Source: Porodaedalea pini (Eukaryota > Basidiomycota > Agaricomycetes > Hymenochaetales > Hymenochaetaceae). From it: a stretch of 64,000 nucleotides of DNA. Position numbers and translations under genes: made by a program. The stretch lies in the NCBI GenBank assembly GCA_002794775.1, contig NBAY01000009.1:992001-1056000 (forward strand). Direction: 5' to 3'. Under the pieces are notes generated by a model. It had not been told where the DNA came from and searched no databases. It saw nothing but the letters and a program-made list of their open reading frames with translations. This document shows, piece after piece, positions 24,647 to 35,085 of the stretch; positions within the stretch are counted from its first letter, which is position 1, and the number at the start of each line of letters is the position of its first letter.

Positions 24647-26132
24647 ATGCGCTGCCTCACGACGCGTTCGCGCGCCCTCTTTGTCCTCCTCTGCCTCGCC
24701 CTTTGCGCGTGCGATCGCGTCAGTGCACACCGAGTGCGCAGCAACGTGGTTGCCGAACGCGCCTTGTTCCCCCTCCCGGGCGATTCAACGACGGACGGAA
24801 CGACAGCAGCCACGGGAACAACCGCCAACACGGATACAAACACGAACACGAACACGGCTAATACGGACACAAACACGGCGACGACGAGCACTGCGACGGC
24901 GACTACTACACAGCAGACGACGGAGACCCAGCAGCAGACGACGGCGACTACCGCGCAGAACACAGGGACAACTAGTACGCAGCAGGCGACGAGCACCCAG
25001 CAGACTCAGACGACTGCCACGGGAAGTACAAGCACCAATACGCAGCAGCATAACACCTCGCCCACGCAGCAGACTCAGCAGCAACCAACCGATAGTGTTG
25101 TATCAACGACGGATGCGAATGGGTCCTCATTCGTTACCACGGTTTTCGTCTCTCCAACTCAGTCGGATTCATCAACGTCGTCCTCATCCTCATCCGCGTC
25201 CGCGTCCGCGACGTCTGGAAGCGACAACAGCAGCGGCGGGGGGATCGGCACAGGCTCCATCATAGGCATGAGCGTGGCTGGCGGCGTGGCAGTTATCGGT
25301 GTCATCTCCTTTTTCATCTGGAAATTCACCAGGAAACGGTACAGCGACTTTGATGACGGTTCGTATTTTCTGAAGGCCTAGGCTGTGCGAGTCGTGATTT
25401 AATCTGACACATTTTCTCGCAGAACCCATCAAATGGCCAGAACTGAACGCACACAACAGCGATAATCTCAACTATGCATTACCCACTACCCGCGCACTGG
25501 ACGCTGGAATTGGCGCTGGCGCCGGTCTAGATTCTGCTTCAGAGGTCAACTTGTCGCGGAACGCTTCAGGCGCCGGCTACACGCACTCCTCATTCTCTCA
25601 GCCTTCGCAATACGCGCAACCGGCGGCAGCAGACTCAACCGCGGATCTGTACGCGCCCGGAGGTGATCCTTACGCCGTACCCCCTCTTCCTCACCTGAAT
25701 CCCAACCAACCGTACCGAGACGACCCAGCACTAGGTGGCAGCGCGGCATATTACGATCCGTACCGGGGGCCTGTCCCGCAGACGTTCAATGACGCGGCTT
25801 CTGTGTCCTCGACAGGCCCAGGATACGGTGGTGAAGCGATCCCTATGAGCAATCTCGCAGCTGGTGGTGTCGCACCTGCAGGACGGCGGTCACCAGGTCC
25901 GCAGATGGGGCTCGACATGGGCCGCGTATCGCCGCAGCCGCCAATGGCTGGCAGGCAGTCGCCCGGACCGAGTCTTGGTTATAGCGCATCGAACGCGTCG
26001 AGTGGATATGGTGCGCGGGCGAGCCCTGCACCAGGCGCAGCAATGGCAGGTCGGGCAAGTCCCGGACCGGGTGTTGCGATGAGTGGGAGACATAGTCCTG
26101 GACCGGGTGCTGCGTATGGCGGTGGCTTCTGA
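24647..26132 (+). CDS. Mid2-like single-pass cell-wall stress sensor
   Basis: Type I membrane protein of 473 residues from two exons (24647-25358, 25423-26132). A signal peptide (ALFVLLCLALCAC core) is followed by about 150 residues dominated by Thr, Gln, Asn and Ser, suited to dense O-mannosylation. A Ser/Gly run, one membrane span (SIIGMSVAGGVAVIGVISFF) and a basic stop-transfer KFTRKR come next. The cytosolic tail of about 230 residues ends in five copies of an R-x-S-P-x-P motif. The layout matches fungal Mid2/Wsc-type sensors feeding the cell-integrity MAP kinase pathway, but the sequence is too low in complexity to prove orthology. An upstream in-frame ATG (24497) would put a polar stretch before the signal peptide and is less likely. 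Confidence 0.72.
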
Positions 26133-26688
26133 GCTGGGATTTTCATCTCTTGCGATTTGAGAACGTGGGCTTGAGCCGAGGTTCTAATGCATGTAGAGTG
26201 GCGGTGTGTGGTGCAGCTCGCAGTTCACGTATGATAATATTATAGCATCTTCGTTCATTGCGCGCAGTTTGCTCATGGATTGCGAGCGCATTTTCTTCCG
26301 ACTTTTGTTAATTTCGTCTTCGTTTGGTTTGCTTGTGGCCTGTCGTCCGCGTTCGTGTCTCTTCTCCAGCTCTGTCTGCATGCCGCTCAATGGACCTTTT
26401 TCGCACTCTGGGTCCTCCAGCTCCCCTTCGCTTTGACCGTCGACATTCGTACTGCCCTCAACCGTTTATGCATCTTTCTTGTCTATACCCGCACTCGTCT
26501 TGCCCGCGCCGCCGAACACGGTTTCATTATTGTATTGTTCCTTATTGCACTTTTCCAACGCCCTAATAGAAAAAGCCTTGCAAGTTGTGCAAGCGCGAGT
26601 AAATAAACAAATATTTTCTGCGCGTCGAGTGATCGACGCGACACTGATTGAACTCAGGTGTTTGATTCCGACCTCCATCTACCTAAGA
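26133..26688. other. Intergenic region
   Basis: It runs from the stop of the Mid2-like gene to the start of FRA10AC1, with the 3' UTR of the first and promoter of the second. Open frames of up to about 110 codons overlap in several frames here but resemble no family and are probably chance. Confidence 0.4.
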
Positions 26689-27657
26689 ATGTACAGGCAG
26701 GCAGGCAGCTCGCGCCTGCCCGCGCCTACCGTAACCACCGAGTTCGACGTGCTCAAGGCCTCGCACAAGTGCGTTCTCCATTCAAGAATACTCTCACCTG
26801 CGTTACTTTAGTCTAGTAGCGCGCGTGCAGTGTAGACGCAAGGTCCTTACTTACCAACAAACCCCTCAGATTCCTGCGCGACGATGCCGATGCTGACGGG
26901 GCTGGCAGCAGAGATGCATCCTGGGAGGACCGCCTGGCGCAGAAGTACTACGCGAGCTTGTACCGCGAGTTCGCCGTCTGTGATCTGAAGCACTACAAGT
27001 CCGGGAATGTGAGCACTGTTTCCCCATCTTCATCTCTCCTCTATCAGTTAATAACTGACAACGGCATGTATCGTATCCCTCCAGTTCGCGCTGCGCTGGC
27101 GCACAGAAGCCGAGGTCCTATCCGGCGCAGGGGAGGAGACGTGTGGGAACACGCGGTGTGCACAACACGTCCCTCCTCCCTCTTCCGCTTCTTCCAGACC
27201 CGGCGGTCTGAAGACGGTGGAGCTCCCGTTCGCATACGAGGAGCACGGCGCGCGTAAGTCGGCGCTCGTGAAGGTCGTGCTGTGCGCCGCGTGTCTGAAG
27301 AAGCTTATGTGGAAGCATGAGCGGGAGAAGGAGGAAAGGATGCTGGCTATGCGGGCTGCTGCTGGTGCGGAGGTGGAGAAGGGTGGAGAGGGGAATAGGG
27401 ATGCTATGGAGGTGAAAGTAGAGGATGAGGAAGGAGAGGAGGCGCGCATGCGTGGTGGGCTGAAGGAACACGGAGAACAAAAATCCAGCAAGGCCGAGGA
27501 CGATGGATACGAAGGGCGGAAGCATGGTAGGCGGCGAGAACGAATTCAAGAAGGAAATAGAAGGCGCAGAAGCTCGCGCTCCCTTTCGCCTTCCTCACAT
27601 CGGCGACGGGAACAGAAAGACAAGCTCAGACGACACGAGCAAACACCGCCGAAATAA
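26689..27657 (+). CDS. FRA10AC1 family, spliceosome-associated protein
   Basis: Three exons (26689-26768, 26870-27008, 27085-27657) give 263 residues. The FRA10AC1 domain is recognised from FDVLKASHKFLRDDAD, SWEDRLAQKYYASLYREFAVCDLKHYKSGNFALRWRTEAEV, CGNTRCAQ, LPFAYEEHG..KSALVKVVLC..C..KL. The Cys pairs CGNTRC and CAAC look like a zinc-binding set. The C-terminus is a long charged tail with Arg/Ser dipeptides (RRRRSSRSLSPSSHRRR), as in nuclear splicing proteins. The human homologue is reported to associate with spliceosomes; the exact role in fungi is not known. The stop lies 85 bp from the stop of the convergent NDUFAF7 gene, so the transcripts may overlap. Confidence 0.87.
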
Positions 27658-27742
27658 TCCAAATTATTTCATCTATTATGCGTATCGTATTATATCCTAC
27701 CCGAGTCCCCTCTCCATCTCCGTCTCCCCTTTCGCCATACCC

Positions 27743-29487
27743 TCATTTCGTATCCGCCGCAGCCGACGTTGGCGAAATAAACGGCCACACCACCCGCTCG
27801 CCTTCCCCAAGTCCACGCGCGCCAGTGCCTGTTACGCCAAGCACCCTATACTGTACGCCCATGCCCGTTGGGTCGATCAGACGGCGTGCGGCATGCGCAA
27901 TCTCTTTACCTGCCGCATCTGTCTTTGCAGCTGCGAGCCGCGCGACGCGCGCATCGATGCCCATGTTCGTAAGGAACTCGCGTTGTGTGAGTGGGCCGTG
28001 CGGGATCGCTGGTAGAGTCACAAGTGTAAGCATAAGCAGAGATGCTCAGAACGGTATTGGAACTAGTAGTTTGTGGTAATTTGGAGTTACTTAGAGCATA
28101 CTCACCTGCATCGGAGATGGCCTCCTTGAGGAGCGCAAAGTCGACGTTCGCGGTAAGGTCACACTCGCCCGGCGTCTCGAATATATCGACGATTTTGTGC
28201 TTTTTGAATGCCTAGAGTGTGCGCGTTAGAGCCGCTCGTCCTCACCACTAGAGTAACTTATATTCCAAAATCAATATGAAAACGCACTCGTAGAGAGTTG
28301 CCTGAGATCCCGTCGCGTCCGTAATCCACAATGAGCGCGCTCCCACCCGCTCCATGGGGGTCGTTCACGAGTTCCGCGAGCGTGCGCGCGAGCTTGAAGC
28401 TTGTCGGCGACACCTCGAGGCACGCACCTGTAGGCAGGGCAGCGTACCGCGGGGAAAGGGCGCCGAGGAATTTGGAAAGCGCAGACGGTTCTGGGCTGCG
28501 TGCGAGACGGAGCGGCGGGGGCGTGTCTTTCTGTGTGGATAGAGTGGGCGAAGTGAGGATGGTTTTTGAGGCGAGGTCGGGTGAGGCTGTGATATGCAGA
28601 TCGTGCCAGCCTGCTTGTGCTTTCTTTGTACACGATGAGAGAAACTGAGCTGAGAATGTAGGTTGAGTGCCGAAGGAACGAACGGACCTCCAGAACGTGT
28701 ACGGGCAGCGCGTCGAAGAACTCGTGTGCGATGACCATCGTGAATGTATCCTTGTCCACGGGCGGCTCAGAGTCGCGCACGTCTTCCAGCGCATCGTGCC
28801 ATCTCACGAACTCCCCGTTTCCGCCTACGAACTGTCCCAGAAGGCCGGCATGATTGAGTGTCTCTCCCTGCAGCTTACGCATCGCCTCGCTCGTCTCAAC
28901 CAGGTGCAGCGCACCGCCATTTTTCAGCGCCGCTCGGGCAGCGGGGAACTGTGCCCATGTACGGAGCACGTCGGCGGCGAGGGTGCCACGCCCCGGTCCG
29001 AGCTCGACAACGCGGATGCGCGGCGGTTGTCCCGCTGCGAGCCAGCGGGAGAGGTGCCAGATCGCGATGAGCTGGGCTGCGGATTGTCATTTTTCTTTCC
29101 TCAGACCGGCGTAAGAAAGAGAGAAGACGGACCTCGCCGAAGACCTGGCTGATCTCGGGGCTGGTGATGAAGTCGCCCGCCTTGCCGAAGACAGGGTTGG
29201 TTGGGTTCATGTAGTAGCCATGGGTCGGGTGGGCGAGGCAGAGCTGCATGTACGTCGCTACGGACATTGGACCTGTTGCCTGTGTCATTCCGTGCATTCA
29301 GATATCCTTACTTTCTGCAAGACACGGAAGCATTACTAACTTTTATTGAGTCGCGCACTATCCTTTCTACTTTTGTCGGCGGCGCTGCAGCAGTCGTCGA
29401 GACATATCGAGCCATTTGATGCAGAGCGTGTATTCTCCGAGCGCGAAGAGCACGGCTACTTGCCCCCACGAGTTTCAAAAGATTCAT
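27743..29487 (-). CDS. NDUFAF7: NDUFAF7/MidA, mitochondrial protein arginine methyltransferase
   Basis: SAM-dependent enzyme that symmetrically dimethylates an arginine of the 49-kDa subunit of complex I (human NDUFS2) during assembly in the matrix. The ATG at 29487 gives an Arg-rich presequence without acidic residues. After an intron comes TGPMSVATYMQLCLAHPTHGYYM, then [24 protein letters not shown] across a second intron, the SAM motif VVELGPGRGTLAADVLR, and IAHEFFDALPVHVLE. The C-terminal part has ALIVDYGRDG (28300-28340 region) and a final exon ending AAADTK. At least four introns are needed. The predicted length is near 470 residues. It is divergent from eIF6 and convergent with FRA10AC1. 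Confidence 0.92.
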
Positions 29488-29724
29488 TTGCAAAGACGAG
29501 TATGACTCGAGCGAGAGTTCGAATTGAAAAAAGACGAGCGGTGACTGTGGACGATAGAGCTCGGTACCGTCGTCGTCGGCTAAGGCCGGTCAGTCACCAA
29601 ACGCTGTGCCAAAATTTAGATTTATAGACGGCGCTCTCCTCCTCAATCCTTTCAACTTTGCCTCCGGACTAAATACAAAGAACTACAAAGAAACTCAACC
29701 AGAATACGCATTTACTCTCCAATC
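29488..29724. promoter_or_regulatory. Shared divergent promoter, NDUFAF7 / TIF6
   Basis: These 237 bp between two divergent start codons must serve both a mitochondrial assembly gene and a ribosome-biogenesis gene. No defined element was recognised. Confidence 0.5.
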
Positions 29725-30808
29725 ATGGCAACCCGTGCGCTCCCTCTTTTTCTCTCTTTTTTTTTTCCGCGCTCAAATCCGAGGGAGCATACAGGCACAC
29801 AGTTCGAGAACAGCAGCGACGTCGGCGTCTTCTCCAAGCTCACAAACTCCTACGCGCTCGTCGCCATCCAGGGGAGCACCAACTTCTACAGCACCTTCGA
29901 GGCCGAGCTCGCCGACGTCGTCCCCATCGTGCACACCTCCATCGGCGGGACGCGCATCATCGGCCGCCTCACCGCGGGCAACCGCCACGGGCTGCTCGTC
30001 CCCGGGACCGCGACCGACCAGGAGCTGCAGCACCTGCGCAACGCGCTCCCCGACGGCGTCGCCATCCAGCGCGTCGAGGAGCGCCTGAGCGCCCTCGGCA
30101 ATGTCATCGCGTGCAACGACTACGTCGCGCTCGTGCACCCTGATGTCGACCGCGAGACGGAGGAGATCATCGCGGACGTGCTGAAGGTCGAGGTCTTCCG
30201 TCAGACCGTCGCGGACAACGTGCTCGTCGGCTCGTACTGCGTACTCTCGAATCAGGGCGCGCTCGTGCATCCCAAGACGAGCATACAGGACCAGGACGAG
30301 CTCAGTAGCTTACTCCAGGTTCCCTTAGTTGTGAGTGATCCCCCTCTCTACTTTATATTTGTTTTATCTGAGCTGTATGACTGTAGGCTGGGACTGTAAA
30401 TCGTGGATCAGATGTAATTGGTGCGGGGCTTGTCGTGAACGATTGGTGTGCATTCACTGGGCTCGACACCACCGCAACCGAGATCAGCGTTATTGAAGCA
30501 ACCTTCAGTGCGTCTCCTCCTTCCTCGTCCCTTTTCTCTCCATCTTCTCCCCTTTACTGCCTTATTTTCAGCACCCTTCACATTCTTGTATCTCTCTCTC
30601 CTTCCATCTCACCTCCTTCACCACCTCAGGCCTTGTTTCCCACTTCCTTTCAACTTCTTCTAACCCCTCTCCTATTATTAAATCCATTGAATCCATTAAT
30701 ATCGTGATACCTCACACTGACGATGCGCCTCCCCCAGAACTACAAGGCCACGACTCGTCTGCCGTCATCGGCGAGATGCGCGACTCGCTAATCGATAATT
30801 GGGCATAG
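29725..30808 (+). CDS. TIF6: Translation initiation factor 6 (60S anti-association factor)
   Basis: eIF6 binds the pre-60S subunit on uL14, keeps it from joining 40S and is required for its biogenesis in the nucleolus. Four exons: 29725-29734 (ten bases, MATR), 29795-30330, 30387-30507, 30738-30808. The joined protein starts [16 protein letters not shown] and carries [45 protein letters not shown], and the final block [26 protein letters not shown], ending in DNWA. It has about 245 residues, as in all eukaryotes. The last intron is long for this window (230 nt) and is pyrimidine-rich. The start context (AATCATGG) is good. Confidence 0.96.
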
Positions 30809-31600
30809 TACTAGTCCCCGCTCAACTAAATTGGAAGCAAACACCGATGTACGACTATTCTCGATTGCCCCCCTTCCACCCCTATCTTCCTTTTTCTTGG
30901 ATCGTCTCCATCATGTCATCGTCATCTTCCTATCTCTCCGTCGTCCCATGTCATACCAACTCCCCACCCGCCTACTCCTACTCTGCACGCGATCACCTTC
31001 ACTAGGGCACAGCACGCATGATTGTATCCTTACCCTTCGGCATCCGAGTCGCAAATAGATTGATTCGATCCAACTTGGTTTGTATCACGGCATCTGAAAT
31101 CTGATTGTGCTACATGAAAGCATGTAATAGGATACCTATGCAGCAGCATATGAAAAGTGCAAGATAAGGAGATGGGAAGATGGGAAGATTGAAAGAAATG
31201 AAAGGAGCGACGAGTCCGTTGGAAGGCTAAAAAAAATAGAGAAAGAAAGGAGCGGAGTATATGTCAGAGTTCGACAATAAAAAGACACGAGTGTGCTGGA
31301 TATCAGAAAGTGGGTATGGGGAAAAAGGAAAGGAAGCATAAGTAGCTGGCTAGTTATGATGAGTAGGATAGACTACATAGTACAGAGGTATAATAAACGA
31401 ACGGGTAAGACCTGGAAAGGTGATCACAAAGGTGGTACATCCACAGAACAGCCACTGTGGGAAGAAGATTAAAAAGTACAAGGAAACGAATGTTGAATAA
31501 CTTAGGTCAAGCGATGCGGAAGATGAATTTTGGAAACGAGAGAGAGAACCGGAAAGGGATAGGATCCTGGGCAGATGCATAGATGCATGGGGTATGAAAA
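30809..31600. other. Convergent intergenic region
   Basis: It lies between the stops of TIF6 (+) and the AhpC/TSA-like gene (-). The right half is a purine-rich tract on the plus strand (about 31140-31330), giving Phe/Ser/Leu-rich chance frames on the other strand. No gene, RNA or repeat was recognised. Confidence 0.4.
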
Positions 31601-33933
31601 TCACTGGGTGCCGAGCGTCACGTCGTACACCTCATCTCCGTCTTCGTCACCCTCTTCTTCGACGATAGGGAATCGTTCACGCCGCTTCACATCTAGCACC
31701 CGATCGCCGGTGTCACGGTGCGCCTTAGCATCATCGACAGAAACGGTGACTGTCTCCACGCCCACGCGCCTCCTCTGGCGTTTCCGACGGAGCCTCACAA
31801 GGCTGCGTCGCCGCCTCGCCATCCACGCATCCTCATCCTCCATGCTCTCGCGCCTCGCGCTCACCCCGCCGCCCATCCCCCGCACGTGCTTCGTCCGCGC
31901 AGTCTGCACGCCGCTCGCCTCCACGACGTCCAAAATCGGTGCATGCGCTCTCGTCGTACGCATTCGATGCGCAAACGCACATGTACTCGGCCCAGGACCG
32001 AGTACGAATTCGCCACCGAGCTGTGCGGTGTCGCCTGCGCGCTCAAATAAAGGGAGGCGAGGTGCACCTGCAAACGTGCGACGCAGGGTGCCGAGGGCGC
32101 CGCCGCGGGGTACGATGTAGTGTCCGCGCTCTGCGGCGGGGCCTCGATCGGTGGAGCGGAGGCTCATACCGAGCGCGCGGTGCACGGCGAGGGTGGGGTC
32201 CGTGTAGATTGGGAAGTTCGTACCAGTGAGTTCTGTGAGAAGAAGTAGAAATGGAAGTGAGATGCGATGCGATGAGCAGAACGGTGTGGGAGACGAAACT
32301 CACGTCTGTAAGGTGGAATCAAAGAAGGCGAGCCCATTCCAACGATCACGATCTTGAGCCCTGCCTTCTCCAACGCTTCTACTTCAACCTCGGAGGCGAT
32401 GGAACGTATGTAGTCCCGGCACGCAGAAGCGCTATTCGTCTCGTCAGTAATCACGGTCATAAGAAATATAAAAATGAAAGAGACAGACCGAAAATGCCTA
32501 ATAAAAATAACGACAGTCTTCTCGTTCTCCCAGATATCGCCGAAGCGAACGCGAACACCACTTTCTGAAACGACAGACATAGACGAAGCTGTCATCAGCT
32601 GTTTCGGTGTCGGCAACGCATATTCGTCGAAGGAGGTTTTCGGTGCATCAGGCACATTTGATTTTCTGCTACTCTCGTCAGAAGACTCATACAAGTCCAC
32701 TCGCGAGCGAAGAAGAGAACGCGAGCTAAAGCTGAAAAGTCTGTTTTTGCTCGGCGGTCTCAGACCTGCGTCGAGCTCCGCGCCTGATGGGGGACGCGAC
32801 TCAGGCGCAGTTGCATATCCATCACTTTCACGCTCCGACGAGGACGTACGCGGAAAGATGACTGAGGGTTGAGGCGATGCGCCAATTATTGAAGCTGTCG
32901 TTTGATGCTTTTCGGAATAGGAAGTCGTCGTCGGCAGCGTCACATCGGACATGCTCGCCAATGCTGACGCGCGAGGAAAGGGAATGCTTGGTGCATTGTT
33001 CGTGTCGCGCTTTGCATCGGGTGTCGGACTGGGCGGCAACGAAGGGAGGTCCTTCGCATCCATGCTTTGGTTGCGCCACGGGATAGGCAACAGGACATTC
33101 GCGCTGCGCTTTGTGAGGAGTTTCTTGACAAAGCTTTGCGCAGACGGAGACGGGCTCTTTGGCGGTGGCGGTGCGACGTCCTTGTCGTCGGACGGCACCA
33201 TCGTCGGGTCGAGGAGCGAGGAAGACGAGGACGAAGTGCCGCTCGAGGTCCCGCTCAAGTCTGGCGTCAGAGGTGGCGTGTACATGTAGCTAAGGCTGGA
33301 TGCCTTCCGGGGAATGTAGTGGCTCCTTGTGAGCTGCGTCGCGCGTCCGTTTTGAGGCAGATGAGCCGACGAAGCTGCTCGGAAAAGCATGGAGATATGG
33401 GCATATCGACGGTGATGATCGTGATGTGATGTCCGTCCAGCAGAAGCATCTCTTGATCTGCTCGAAACCGCTTCCTTGTCGACGGTGTTTAACTCTGCTG
33501 AGCTCGCACGCGTCGTCAGTTTGGCCAGCGCGTTCTCGCGCTCGACAGCTTTGTTATAGTCCCCCCCACGCCCGTCGGACTGAGACACGTCGGCGCCAGG
33601 CGAAGCCAAGGGACTGGGCAGCGCGACCGTGAGCGTGTATCGACGCTGAGTCTCTGATGGGAACGCCTTTGCACTAAGAGGCGGAAGATCAAATGGGGCA
33701 GTCCCTGCCGCATGATGCAGATCGGTCGAACACTGAAAAGCACAGCTGTAACTGCGGCTCCGCCGCCGCAACTCCGTCAGCGACGCGAATGGGTCGTCCA
33801 AGTCAAAGGGCGGGTAACGATCATGCGCATCACCTAGCTCGAGATCGACCAGCGTCGATGATGGCGGTGGCTTGCGCTTATACTGACTCGCGCGTTTCTC
33901 GGAGGTCGTCGGCTTGGTGGCATTCGCAGACAT
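31601..33933 (-). CDS. AhpC/TSA-like (PRXL2/AAED1-type) protein with long disordered N-terminus
   Basis: About 750 residues. Residues 1 to about 440 are Ser/Pro-rich and poorly structured (for example PPPPKSPSPSAQSF and runs of Ser). The C-terminal third is a thioredoxin-fold AhpC/TSA-2 domain: VRFGDIWENEKTVVIFIRHF, CRDYIRSIASEVEVEALEKAGLKIVIVGMGSPSLIPPY, then TNFPIYTDPTLAVHRALGM. Family members keep a CxxC after the RHF strand. Here the most likely splice (57-nt intron ending near 32431) gives RHFRASACRDY, so the first Cys is Ala. That intron is a multiple of three, so both spliced and unspliced forms stay open. A second intron separates PPYR from QLTGTNFPIY. Peroxiredoxin-like activity is therefore doubtful; the N-terminal extension may serve scaffolding or regulation. 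Confidence 0.75.
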
Positions 33934-35085
33934 CCTTGTAGTAGGAGCCGGGGACAGTTGGTGTATAAGTAGTTGAAAGGAAGGGCGTTATAGACACCAG
34001 GTCGAAGTGGAGACGGTCGACGTCTTTATATCGGAGGGCTCAAGGCTCAAATGAGGCAGCGGCCGAAGCTCAATTGCAAGTACAGGTCCCTTCTCGGTGG
34101 TAGAAAGTCCGGAAGACAACGTGTTCGCAACTGAAGGGCGCGCAGATGCAGGCGAGGTGGTGCAGCAGCAGCAGCAGCACAGAAGAAGGTTAGATAGATT
34201 CTCACCCCCAGACCCGGTGCGTCCTGGTCTTTATTGCGCACGAAGACCCAACTGCGGCCAAGACAGGCGCATCTCCTCAACATCGGCTGACGACCCGACG
34301 CTGATAGCCCGCGGGTCGCTGCGGCAAAGATGTTGATAATTCCGAGAGACATAACTCATAAGGAGTACATTGTCCGGGCGACAATACAGAAATGCGCGTT
34401 TGTAGCAAAGCAAATGAGGGTCGCCTTTCCGGAGAAACGCTGCAGGCACGTTGATAACCACGAGGGCCGATGTCCCTTCACAGCTTTGACAAGATTAGAT
34501 ATTCACAGCCCTGAGCCGCAAAGTTGTATGACAGAAGAACAAAGAGTGAGATGCATGAGGAGAACGCGTTGGAGGAACGTGGAGGGATCTGACACTCGGC
34601 ATCTTGCGAGACTCTCTGTCCCTCACTCTTTCGTCTCAGAATACTCTGAGCAGCGTACAAAGCATGTCTCCAGGAATATCTACCACAACCGAACGGAGTT
34701 AAGAATCTCGATTATATGTGACGACAAATCTCTCTTCGGCCATCTTGACCTTCACAGATCCTCGGATCCTTTCCCCAAAGAGCTCGATGGCCGTGTCGAG
34801 ATCGATGCACCCAATATGTCTATGAGTAGTAAGTACAATGTAGATATCCAAACCTTCGCTGAATATGCTTCAGGTAGGTCGTTAATGGTTGCTCGATAAT
34901 GCAAAGTGATTTGGGTATGGACAGTGGCAGCCCAGCCTATGAAATGGTCGACTAGACGGATTAATGGAAATGAAACGAGGTCTAAACGTTGCATGCATAT
35001 ATACATCCTCCATCGAACATCTATGCCGGTGGGGTATTAATGTCGCATTTCCCGAACGTTGGGCTGCCTTCTGAAGGCGCCGCCA
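33934..35085. other. Intergenic region with one unassigned open frame
   Basis: It should hold the promoter of the AhpC/TSA-like gene (left end) and the 3' UTR of the vacuolar transporter (right end). A (CAG)n run of about six units lies near 34160-34180. A plus-strand frame of 189 codons (34330-34899) is open but shows no recognisable domain and no low-complexity bias; I cannot tell whether it is expressed. Confidence 0.3.

Noticed and set aside
24562..25084. Val/Cys- and Arg-rich frames opposite or overlapping the Thr/Gln-rich exon
   Set aside because: They are artefacts of the ACN/CAG repeat composition of the Mid2-like ectodomain.
26206..26811. Overlapping plus- and minus-strand frames of 70-110 codons between the Mid2-like gene and FRA10AC1
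   Set aside because: They overlap in several frames, have no domain and lie in the expected UTR/promoter space.
29773..30270. Minus-strand frame of 165 codons opposite eIF6
   Set aside because: It is a mirror of the conserved eIF6 exon, caused by codon bias; eIF6 on the plus strand is certain.
34330..34899. Hypothetical protein of 189 residues
   Set aside because: No domain, no homologue recognised, and no splice or promoter support; kept only as a note in the intergenic entry.
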